Below are positions 1 through 5,509 of a stretch of DNA of 10,424 nt, piece by piece; positions within the stretch are counted from its first letter, which is position 1; the number at the start of each line of letters is the position of its first letter. Position numbers and translations under genes: made by a program. The stretch spans positions 1 to 10,424 of the forward strand of contig DXYE01000091.1 of the NCBI GenBank assembly GCA_019415985.1, written 5' to 3'. Source of the DNA: Clostridiales bacterium (GTDB taxonomy: Bacteria > Bacillota > Clostridia > Oscillospirales > CAG-272). The notes under the pieces were generated by a model. It was given only the letters and a program-made list of their open reading frames with translations. It was not told where the DNA came from and did not search any database.

Positions 1-509
1 ATTATCTTCCATACATCCTCGTATGGAATGTTGGCAAGCTGCTTTTTGCGCTCATCAAAATACTCATCCGTCGGCAGAAACGGTGTGTCATTGGAAACGC
101 CATACCTCTCACGCAAGGAGAAACCGAGCAGAGTTACCAGCCCGATTCTGCCGGACAGTGATTCACTAACGCCCTTCATCATTTGAAACTGCTGAGAGCC
201 GCACATGAAAAACTGACCTTTTTTATGTTCCCGGTCTATAAACATCTTGATCTGAGAAAACAATTCCGGTGCCTTCTGGATTTCATCAACAAATACCGGA
301 GGCGGATTGTCTTTGAAAAAGGTGCCGCTTTGCTCCTGTGCTGTCGCACGGATGATCGGATCGTCGAGAGCTGTATAGTTCATCCCTTCCGTAATGCGCT
401 GAAGCATGGTGGTTTTTCCGACCTGCCGCGGGCCGGCAACAAGGATCGCACCGAACATTTTGGAAAGCGTATTCACCGTTGCTTCTGCATGTCGTTTAAT
501 ATATTCCAT
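1..509 (-). CDS. AAA_14/DUF4143-type ATPase, N-terminal part (runs off left edge)
   Basis: The visible 169 residues are the N-terminal ATPase half of an AAA_14/DUF4143 protein; the C-terminal DUF4143 half lies beyond the left edge. Seen in the sequence: a Walker A motif (GPRQVGKT, residues 26-33), a Walker B motif (VFVDEIQ, 72-78), a sensor-like CGSQQF at 103-108 and SGRI at 119-122, in the order usual for this family. The start is the ATG at 509-507, with AAAGGAG at 523-517 on the minus strand, 7 bases upstream. Members are common in bacterial genomes and on mobile elements. They bind ATP, but no general cellular role is established. The gene is transcribed away from the rightward operon from its own consensus promoter, so it is probably a separate unit. 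The open frame is intact as far as it can be seen. Confidence 0.9.
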   Translation of the reverse strand, partial: MEYIKRHAEATVNTLSKMFGAILVAGPRQVGKTTMLQRITEGMNYTALDDPIIRATAQEQSGTFFKDNPPPVFVDEIQKAPELFSQIKMFIDREHKKGQFFMCGSQQFQMMKGVSESLSGRIGLVTLLGFSLRERYGVSNDTPFLPTDEYFDERKKQLANIPYEDVWKI

Positions 510-546
510 AAAGCTTCTCCTTTCGGCTGATTTAATATCCAATATT

Positions 547-575
547 ATTATAGCCGGATTTCTCGAAAAAATCAA
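547..575 (-). promoter_or_regulatory. Sigma-A promoter for the AAA ATPase gene
   Basis: On the minus strand a -35 box TTGATT (575-570) and a perfect -10 box TATAAT (552-547) are separated by 17 bases (569-553). The predicted transcript starts near 540 and gives a short leader before the ATG at 509. Confidence 0.75.
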
Positions 576-616
576 CCGACTTCACGAATTTTTTTCAAAT
601 TCATTGTGGTGCAAGA

Positions 617-645
617 TTGAAATCCAGAAAACTACTTGAAATCCA
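617..645 (+). repeat. Direct repeat of TTGAAATCCA, second copy overlapping the -35 box
   Basis: TTGAAATCCA occurs at 617-626 and again at 636-645, a 19-base period. The first six bases of the second copy are the -35 box of the rightward promoter. Two identical sites about two helical turns apart at a promoter suggest a regulator binding site, but chance or a duplicated -35 element is also possible. Confidence 0.5.
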
Positions 646-664
646 CCTCGTTTTCTGCTATAAT
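636..664 (+). promoter_or_regulatory. Sigma-A promoter for the rightward operon
   Basis: A -35 box TTGAAA (636-641), a 17-base spacer and a perfect -10 box TATAAT (659-664) form a near-consensus promoter. Transcription would start near 671, about 310 bases before the first gene, which leaves a long structured leader. It is divergent from the ATPase promoter, and the two -35 boxes are about 60 bases apart. Confidence 0.8.
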
Positions 665-718
665 CTCATTGTAAGTTTCGTTGATTGCATTTTTGCAGTT
701 ATAGTTTTCAGGTTACAC

Positions 719-753
719 AGTGTCTGAGAGAGCATCTTTCAGGCACTATTTTT
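719..753 (+). terminator. Leader hairpin 1, possible weak terminator
   Basis: The arms at 719-730 and 736-747 pair over 12 bp (including two G-T pairs) around the loop AGCAT. TTTTT follows at 749-753. It lies about 50 bases after the predicted transcription start. The modest T run makes termination partial at best. Confidence 0.5.
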
Positions 754-861
754 ATGCTTTCTAACGGGAAGCACAGAACCAGGCAGACACAGAGGGCCCT
801 CCCTCTGTGTTTACAATTTCATCCTGGCCGTTTGGCAACAAAGCACTCAGAGAATGTGTAA
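754..861 (+). CDS. Possible 35-residue leader peptide
   Basis: An ATG directly after the T run of hairpin 1 opens a 35-codon frame ending at TAA 859-861. The peptide is basic (four Arg, two Lys and three His) and has no membrane segment. The stop codon falls in the loop of the large terminator hairpin at 841-880, so a ribosome finishing this peptide would keep that hairpin open. This is the geometry of translational attenuation of a terminator. Against it: the only Shine-Dalgarno-like bases (AGG, 741-743) are weak, about 10 bases away and buried in hairpin 1. I recognise no peptide family. Kept as a low-confidence candidate. Confidence 0.25.
   Translation: MLSNGKHRTRQTQRALPLCLQFHPGRLATKHSENV
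787..810 (+). other. Leader hairpin 2
   Basis: A perfect 10-bp inverted repeat (787-796 and 801-810) with a CCCT loop, GC-rich and without a T run. Flanking CCAGG (779-783) and CCTGG (823-827) could add an outer 5-bp stem. It is probably a structural element of the leader. Confidence 0.5.
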
Positions 862-886
862 ATTCATTCTTTGGGTGCTTTTTTAT
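841..886 (+). terminator. Leader hairpin 3, strong intrinsic terminator
   Basis: The arms at 841-856 and 865-880 pair at all 16 positions (two wobbles) around an 8-base loop and run into TTTTTT (879-884). It lies between the operon promoter and the first gene, so it should stop most transcripts unless something prevents it from folding. Confidence 0.75.
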
Positions 887-894
887 ATAGACCG

Positions 895-942
895 GAGCCG
901 TAAGGTTCCCCCAACCTTTTTTCTCGGGGAGCCTTATGGCTT
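895..942 (+). promoter_or_regulatory. Leader hairpin 4 with a nested alternative terminator
   Basis: The arms at 895-911 and 926-942 pair over 17 bp with three wobbles and a 14-base loop. The 5' arm can instead form a short hairpin, AAGGTT (902-907) with AACCTT (913-918) around a CCCCC loop, followed by TTTT (919-922), which resembles a small intrinsic terminator. The two folds share bases and exclude each other, as in an attenuator. The short fold forms first during transcription; the long one is more stable and would remove it. Confidence 0.5.
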
Positions 943-983
943 GCCGTAACTATATACAAAATCCAATAAAGGAGTGATTTGAC

Positions 984-1235
984 TTGAGAATACTTTCTCG
1001 AATTATTTTTGTTGCCATGCTTGCTATGGCAGTAATCATTATCCCGCTTGGGGCAGCAACCATCATTATGGCAATCGAACTCGGGCTTCTTTTTGAGGCG
1101 CTTTCCGGCATGTTGATGCTGTGCGTCTATATTGCCTTAACCCTGTATGAAGTGCGCGAATTTATTGCAGAGACCGAATGGGAGCAGCAGGAGCTAAACG
1201 GGGCTGGAGGTGATGAGCTTGACTCTTTACCTTGA
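984..1235 (+). CDS. Small membrane protein of unknown function
   Basis: I do not recognise this 83-residue protein. It has a short basic N-terminus, then a long hydrophobic region that fits two membrane segments (about residues 7-30 and 33-54), and an acidic, Gln/Glu-rich tail (59-83). With a positively charged N-terminus and only a tight turn between segments, a hairpin topology with both ends in the cytoplasm is likely. The start is a TTG at 984, chosen because AAAGGAGTGA lies 6 bases before it and no ATG is nearby; the internal Met codons have no ribosome site. It is the first gene after the attenuator-like leader. Its last 17 bases overlap the next gene, which suggests translational coupling. 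Confidence 0.75.
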   Translation: MRILSRIIFVAMLAMAVIIIPLGAATIIMAIELGLLFEALSGMLMLCVYIALTLYEVREFIAETEWEQQELNGAGGDELDSLP

Positions 1236-1575
1236 GGCGACAACCACCATACCGGATCTGTTTATCGATTATATCGAGGTCAGACTGGCATCAGGCGAAA
1301 GTGCTTCCCTAAACTGGGATGAAAGCGAAATATACCGCAATCCTGATGGCTTTGGTGCCAAATACAAAGGCGTATATTTCGGTGAAGAACCTGCAAACGG
1401 AAGACTCGACGAGCTGTGCGATATGGTTATTACAGATATCGGGTTATATTCCGATACCATTCCGGAAACCCAAATCACCATTTCGGAAATGGAATTCGTC
1501 GATAACGGGAGAAGTCTGGAGTTTTCTCCGCCTAAAATCTGTATTCAGGAGGACGGTCATGTTGATGAAAAGTGA
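1219..1575 (+). CDS. Acidic protein of unknown function
   Basis: This 118-residue soluble, acidic protein has no signal peptide or membrane segment and I recognise no family. The start is uncertain. GTG 1210 and ATG 1213 are in frame but sit on or against the Shine-Dalgarno GGAGGTGAT (1206-1214), too close to be used with it. TTG 1219 has GGAGG 8 bases upstream and is preferred. Using ATG 1213 would add two residues. The coding region overlaps the preceding gene by 17 bases and the following gene by 17 bases, in different frames. The alternating hydrophobic and charged pattern suggests a mainly beta fold. Its position directly before the methylase-like gene suggests joint production, but gives no function. 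Confidence 0.75.
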   Translation: MTLYLEATTTIPDLFIDYIEVRLASGESASLNWDESEIYRNPDGFGAKYKGVYFGEEPANGRLDELCDMVITDIGLYSDTIPETQITISEMEFVDNGRSLEFSPPKICIQEDGHVDEK

Positions 1576-2251
1576 ACATAGAAAAGAACTGGTTTCCGAG
1601 ATACGATCCCTGGCACAGTCGCAAGGGCTGAACACGGTGTTTACCACATTCCTGGAGATTACCGCAAACAGCCTTGCCGCCCAGACCGACCCGGAAAATG
1701 CCGAAAAGCGAGAACGGCGATATCAGGAGATGGCGTCGACCATGACGCCGGAACTTTTATCGTCCTATGCGCGGATGTTGGCATTGCTATTCCTGACTGT
1801 CCGTGAGTATCGAGATGATCCCTGCGACATTCTTGGGGGAATCTATCACGAGCTGAATCTGAATAACGAGTGGAACGGGCAATACTTCACGCCGGACGAT
1901 GTCTGCCGGCTTATGGCACAAATAACGCTTCCATCGGACGAGCTTTCAGCCAATGATGGTCCGATTACCATTAACGAGCCAACCTGTGGCTCGGGAACGA
2001 TGGTTATCGGCGCCATTTGGGCAATGCAGCGTAAGGAATTTGACTATCGTCACAATACATTCTTTGTGGCGCAGGATATTGACATTCGCTGCGTTTGGAT
2101 GGCCTATATCCAACTGAGTCTGTATGGAATCCCTGCCATGGTCATTCACGGAAACACCCTGACGATGGAAGAGTGGGACAGGTGGTATACACCGTGTGCA
2201 TTGGTGCCCTTTTCAAAGGCGCAGAGTGAAGATGGAGATATAGCCGTATGA
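1559..2251 (+). CDS. N-6 DNA methylase-like protein lacking the NPPY/F motif
   Basis: The 230-residue protein resembles the SAM-binding core of type I (HsdM-like) N6-adenine methyltransferases. Seen in order: a helical N-terminal region, GQYFTP (107-112, the family's F-T-P motif), NEPTCGSGTM (139-148, motif I, which binds S-adenosylmethionine), AQDID (171-175, motif II-like) and VIHGNTL (195-201). Full HsdM subunits exceed 450 residues and carry NPPF or NPPY downstream. Here the protein ends about 30 residues after HGNTL and no NPP[YF] is present. It may therefore bind SAM without methylating, need a partner, or have another role. The start ATG 1559 follows AGGAGG by 6 bases; a longer upstream open frame (from 1319) overlaps the previous gene and is not used. 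It ends in an ATGA overlap with the next gene. Confidence 0.85.
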   Translation: MLMKSEHRKELVSEIRSLAQSQGLNTVFTTFLEITANSLAAQTDPENAEKRERRYQEMASTMTPELLSSYARMLALLFLTVREYRDDPCDILGGIYHELNLNNEWNGQYFTPDDVCRLMAQITLPSDELSANDGPITINEPTCGSGTMVIGAIWAMQRKEFDYRHNTFFVAQDIDIRCVWMAYIQLSLYGIPAMVIHGNTLTMEEWDRWYTPCALVPFSKAQSEDGDIAV

Positions 2252-2784
2252 AAAAGGCTATAGCAAATCTGAGCTTTTCGGACCTGAAAGTCCGATATTT
2301 TACAGGCCGTTCCATTCTCATTTCCGACACGGGGCAAGGCAAAAAATATCAGTACCGAAACGGTTGCATGACAGCGCTTGGCGATTTGGAGATTTCAGAA
2401 TGGCGAGAGATGATAACAGAGCTCATCGCCTACCGAAGTGAACAGGAACTTCAAAAGCAACTCTATGAGTGGTGTGCAGAACACACACCCTGGCTTCACG
2501 GGAAAAGTGAAATCACAGATTATGCACTGGAATGCCATGCTGCAAGACTTTTTGATGATCCGCTTTGGGCAGATTATATCCCGTTTAACCGAAAATACCG
2601 ACCCAATGTTTTGGATTCGGCGGAGCTGATATGGGCTAAGACGGCCTGCTGCGGAACTACGCAGCAATTTACTGTGCCGCAATACCAAAAGATCTGTGGA
2701 CAAAATTTCTTTTGCAGGACTTGCAATGAATGGACAACACTGATCCCTACAAAACAAAATTCAAGGAGGAAAGACTGTACATGA
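2248..2784 (+). CDS. Unknown protein with a possible C-terminal zinc ribbon
   Basis: I do not recognise this 178-residue protein. The N-terminal part (about 1-60) is of mixed beta/alpha character. The middle is helical and charged (about 60-120). The C-terminus holds clustered cysteines: CC at 134-135, C150, and C156 and C159 in a CxxC. This spacing fits a small zinc ribbon or treble-clef module, a fold often used to bind nucleic acid or partner proteins, but metal binding is inferred. It begins at an ATG that overlaps the methylase stop (ATGA, 2248-2251) and ends in an ATGA overlap with the ligase start (2781-2784). It is thus translationally linked to both DNA-handling genes and may assist one of them. 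The last eight residues (N171-T178) are encoded by the ligase's ribosome binding region. Confidence 0.75.
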   Translation: MKKAIANLSFSDLKVRYFTGRSILISDTGQGKKYQYRNGCMTALGDLEISEWREMITELIAYRSEQELQKQLYEWCAEHTPWLHGKSEITDYALECHAARLFDDPLWADYIPFNRKYRPNVLDSAELIWAKTACCGTTQQFTVPQYQKICGQNFFCRTCNEWTTLIPTKQNSRRKDCT

Positions 2785-4748
2785 GTACGAATCAAAATCT
2801 AATGCAGCATATGCGTGAACTGATCGATCGCATCAAGGCGGCAGATGTTGCGTATTACCGGGACGATAATCCCACAATGACGGACCGTGAATATGATCTG
2901 CTGGTCGATGAACTGAAGGAACTGGAAACAACAACCGGTTTGATCCTTTCCGGGTCACCCACTCAGACTGTTCCCGGAGAGATCCTGAAAGAACTGACGC
3001 CGGTGCGCCATACCAAGCCGATGCTCTCAGCAGATAAAACAAAGTCCGTTGATGAGATGCTTCGGTTTGCAAACGGCAGGCCTGTGGTGCTTTCGTGGAA
3101 ACTGGATGGCCTGACACTTGTCCTCCGCTACGAAGGCGGAGAGTTCAAGCAGGCAATCACCCGAGGACGCGAGGGCATTATCGGCGAGGATGTGACGCAT
3201 ACCGTCCGCACTTTTATGAATGTGCCAATGTGCATTCCCTGCGCAGACAAATTTGAGGTGCGAGGTGAAGGCGTCATTTCCTGGGCGCACTTTGAAAAGA
3301 TCAATCTCAGTCTGAGCGAGCCATATTCCCACCCCAGAAATCTGGCGGCCGGCAGCGTAAGAATGCTGGATGCCCGTGAGTCTGGAAAGCGGTATCTGGA
3401 GTTCTTTGCTTTTGACCTGATCAGCGATTCCATCGAAGAACAGAGCAAAACTGCCCAGCTTCAATTCCTTGCGGAAAATGGGTTTGATGTAGTTCCGTAT
3501 GTGTATACGGATGCCCATGATGCAGATGAGCTTCGTAAGCTGATCGCAGATTTCAAGCCCGCTGAGTATGGCTACCCCGTGGACGGCGTGATTGTGGAAT
3601 ACGACAACCTTGTCTATGGCCGGAGTCTTGGCGCCACCGGACATCATGAAAATCGGCTGATGGCACTCAAATGGGAGGACGAACTCTATGAAACGGAGTG
3701 TACCGGATTGGATGTTGCCGTGACCAGAACTGGAATGGTCAGTCTGACAGCGACTTTTAAGCCTGTGGGGATTGACGGGACGATGGTGAGCCGCGCCTAT
3801 GTGCATAACTTCACCATCTATAAGAATCTGGCTTTGGGTATCGGCGACAAGCTTATGGTCTATAAGGCAAACAAAATCATTCCGCAGATTGCAGAGAACA
3901 GGACCAAAAGCGGAGAATTGGATTATCCGCATACCTGCCCCTGCTGCGGTTCAAGGCTCACATTCCATACCCTGCCGGGAGGAAGCAAGCAGTTGTTTTG
4001 CGAGAATCCATCTTGTGCAGCCAAGCTGGTTCAGAAGTTCGACCATTTCTGCGAAAAGACCCGCATGAATATCGAGGGTCTCTCCGCCACAACGTTGGAG
4101 AAGTTTATCGGTCATGGCTGGATCAAAAACTTCGGAGATCTGTACAAACTGGAACAGCACCGGGAGGATATCATCCAGACTGATGGCCTCGGCGTGAAAT
4201 CCTATGAGCGTCTTCAGGAATCCATCGAAAAGAGCCGACATTGTACGCTGGCGAAGTTTATTGCCGGTCTTGGCATCCCGATGGTCGGCAGACATGCCGG
4301 TCGTGATCTGGATCGTTATTTCGGCAGCTCATGGGAAGCCTTTGAATCCGCAATCCAAGGCGGCTTCGATTTTACGCAGCTTCCGAACTTCGGAGAAACG
4401 ATGCACAACAACATTTACAAATGGTATGCGGATGAGGAAGAAGCGAAGCTTTGGCGTCCGCTGCTCGACAAAATTATTTTTGAAAAGGAGACAACAAATA
4501 TGTCCACAAATACAACCAATCCCTTCTATGGCAAAACCGTTGTTGCAACGGGAAAGCTGGAGAATTACACCCGTGACGGCATTCAGATGCGACTTCTGGA
4601 GCTGGGCGCAAAGCCCGGTTCGTCCGTCAGCAAAAACACGGACTACCTGATCGTGGGAGAAAAGGCCGGCAGTAAGCTTGCAAAGGCGCAGCAGCTCGGT
4701 GTGAAGACTCTGACAGAACAGGAATTTGAAAATATGCTCGCTGAATGA
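2781..4748 (+). CDS. ligA: Divergent NAD+-dependent DNA ligase
   Basis: LigA seals nicks in duplex DNA using NAD+. The 655 residues, close to the usual 670, carry all the domains: domain Ia (about 1-60, with YYRDDNPTMTDREYD at 25-39), the adenylation domain with KLDG (107-110; K107 is the predicted AMP acceptor), RGEG (161-164) and HPRNLAAGS (184-192), an OB domain (about 305-375), a C4 zinc finger (C386, C389, C407, C412), helix-hairpin-helix repeats (about 425-550) and a BRCT domain (580-655). Several near-invariant positions differ: the Glu two residues before the catalytic Lys is Ser105, and the Lys of the DGVVIK motif is Glu273. It is probably an accessory ligase carried beside the host's own. 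The start ATG 2781 has AAGGAGGA 10 bases upstream and overlaps the previous stop; an open frame from 2730 has no ribosome site. Confidence 0.93.
   Translation: MSTNQNLMQHMRELIDRIKAADVAYYRDDNPTMTDREYDLLVDELKELETTTGLILSGSPTQTVPGEILKELTPVRHTKPMLSADKTKSVDEMLRFANGRPVVLSWKLDGLTLVLRYEGGEFKQAITRGREGIIGEDVTHTVRTFMNVPMCIPCADKFEVRGEGVISWAHFEKINLSLSEPYSHPRNLAAGSVRMLDARESGKRYLEFFAFDLISDSIEEQSKTAQLQFLAENGFDVVPYVYTDAHDADELRKLIADFKPAEYGYPVDGVIVEYDNLVYGRSLGATGHHENRLMALKWEDELYETECTGLDVAVTRTGMVSLTATFKPVGIDGTMVSRAYVHNFTIYKNLALGIGDKLMVYKANKIIPQIAENRTKSGELDYPHTCPCCGSRLTFHTLPGGSKQLFCENPSCAAKLVQKFDHFCEKTRMNIEGLSATTLEKFIGHGWIKNFGDLYKLEQHREDIIQTDGLGVKSYERLQESIEKSRHCTLAKFIAGLGIPMVGRHAGRDLDRYFGSSWEAFESAIQGGFDFTQLPNFGETMHNNIYKWYADEEEAKLWRPLLDKIIFEKETTNMSTNTTNPFYGKTVVATGKLENYTRDGIQMRLLELGAKPGSSVSKNTDYLIVGEKAGSKLAKAQQLGVKTLTEQEFENMLAE
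4500..4748 (+). CDS. Possible BRCT-only protein from an internal ligA start
   Basis: Codon 574 of the ligase is an ATG (4500) preceded by AAAAGGAG (4483-4490) at a 9-base spacing, a ribosome site as good as those of separate genes in this operon. Translation from it would give an 82-residue protein consisting of a short polar tail and the complete BRCT domain, in the same frame as the ligase. BRCT domains bind proteins and DNA ends, so a free copy could compete with or assist the ligase. The preceding linker reads like a non-conserved junction, and the new N-terminus (MSTN) repeats the ligase's own first residues. It is not known whether the site is used. Confidence 0.4.
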   Translation: MSTNTTNPFYGKTVVATGKLENYTRDGIQMRLLELGAKPGSSVSKNTDYLIVGEKAGSKLAKAQQLGVKTLTEQEFENMLAE

Positions 4749-4761
4749 TCTCAGCAAAATG

Positions 4762-4799
4762 TGGCGGAGTGGGTCTTTCCTGCTCCGCCATATTTTTTT
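4762..4799 (+). terminator. Intrinsic terminator after ligA
   Basis: TGGCGGAG (4762-4769) pairs with CTCCGCCA (4783-4790) around a 13-base loop, and TATTTTTTT follows. The A-rich sequence upstream also pairs with the T run, so it could work in both directions. It sits 16 bases before the next gene's ATG and has no obvious new promoter after it, so downstream expression probably relies on partial read-through. Confidence 0.75.
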
Positions 4800-4815
4800 A
4801 GAAAGGAGCTCAGAA

Positions 4816-5289
4816 ATGAGACGAAAGAAAATTGGAACGATGGATTTTCACGGAAGCGTCGATATTACAGACCCGTGTTATAACCGGGATGTGTGGTGCC
4901 GCATGACGGATGTGAAAATCAGAAAAGGTGTGTATACCTGCATAGCATGGCACCACAAGGACAAGGGCACATTCGATAACGGTGAACCGTATTGCTACGA
5001 TGTGATCGGGATCATCGGGATATATCTTGACGGCGTAATTCCGTGTCAGAAGGATATGAAAGAGATCGGCAGTATCGGTGTAGATGCCGGACTGGCAGGC
5101 TTCTTTCATAACAAACCGGATTATACCGACGGCGAGTGGGCCGCTTTCTGTGATCGAGTCCGGCATGGCGATGTCTGGCTGACCAAGGATGGCTTTTATA
5201 GCTCGTCCGGGTATGGTGACGGCTGCTATGGTGTGTATGCCTATAAGCAGGGCGGAGAGATTACCGCAATTGAAATCAGATTTTTATAA
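4816..5289 (+). CDS. DUF4241-like protein
   Basis: The 157-residue protein resembles DUF4241. The visible signature is VDITDPCY near the N-terminus (15-22), SIGVDAGLAGFF (86-97) and, near the end, SSSGYGDGCYGVY (129-141) followed by GGEITAIEIRF. These Gly/Asp-rich turns and the final strand match the GDGxYxVY...G..+..+.+.F pattern of that family, whose biochemical function is unknown. No signal peptide or membrane segment is seen. The start is the ATG at 4816, after GAAAGGAG (4801-4808), 7 bases upstream; the open frame extends back to 4726 across the terminator and is not coding there. It is the first gene of the second module. The next gene follows 13 bases after its stop with a strong ribosome site. 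Confidence 0.8.
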   Translation: MRRKKIGTMDFHGSVDITDPCYNRDVWCRMTDVKIRKGVYTCIAWHHKDKGTFDNGEPYCYDVIGIIGIYLDGVIPCQKDMKEIGSIGVDAGLAGFFHNKPDYTDGEWAAFCDRVRHGDVWLTKDGFYSSSGYGDGCYGVYAYKQGGEITAIEIRFL

Positions 5290-5302
5290 GGAGGACATAG
5301 GG

Positions 5303-5509
5303 ATGAATCCACATAAAAAGAACCTTGAGCTTACCGGCAGTCTGATTTATCCGATCGAGGTCGGAGAAGCTGCATTTATCCGCGAAGCAGACGGAATGCG
5401 TATGACGAGCACTGTCCTGCGAACCGAGAAGATCTCTGCACAGGAAATTTGCTTTGAAACTGTCAATACCAACTACCACCTGCATGTGAAACAGGAGGTA
5501 TCGGCATGA
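5303..5509 (+). CDS. Small protein of unknown function
   Basis: The 68-residue protein has no membrane segment or cysteine cluster (one Cys). Alternating hydrophobic positions suggest a small beta-rich fold. The pattern MTSTVLR...FETVNTNYHLHV (from residue 34) has the look of a conserved element-borne family, but I cannot name it. The start ATG 5303 has AAGGAGGA (5288-5295) 7 bases upstream; a longer open frame (from 5189) lies inside the DUF4241-like gene and is not used. The stop overlaps the next start (ATGA, 5506-5509). Confidence 0.7.
   Translation: MNPHKKNLELTGSLIYPIEVGEAAFIREADGMRMTSTVLRTEKISAQEICFETVNTNYHLHVKQEVSA

Larger units (their letters stand above)
671..983 (+). promoter_or_regulatory. 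Structured 5' leader with stacked hairpins
   Basis: This stretch between the operon promoter and the first gene holds four hairpins in series: 719-747 (12-bp stem, followed by T5), 787-810 (10-bp perfect stem, CCCT loop), 841-880 (16-bp stem, followed by a T run) and 895-942 (17-bp stem including wobbles). Two of them look like intrinsic terminators lying between a strong promoter and its genes, so transcription is probably controlled by conditional read-through. I do not recognise a known riboswitch class. A 35-codon reading frame (754-861) lies inside. The first gene's ribosome site, at 969-976, lies outside the last hairpin. Confidence 0.6.

Noticed and set aside
183..639. Rightward open frames of 115 and 77 codons
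   Set aside because: They lie antisense to the clear AAA ATPase gene and its promoter, and have no ribosome site or recognisable family.
1319..1558. Upstream extension of the methylase-like frame
   Set aside because: It overlaps the 118-residue gene in another frame; the AGGAGG at 1547-1552 points to ATG 1559 as the start.
1732..1749. GGCGTC/GACGCC inverted repeat in the methylase-like gene
   Set aside because: Only 6 bp per arm in GC-rich coding sequence; expected by chance.
3027..3932. 301-codon leftward open frame
   Set aside because: It is antisense to ligA, whose domains are clearly coded on the plus strand; no ribosome site or family resemblance.
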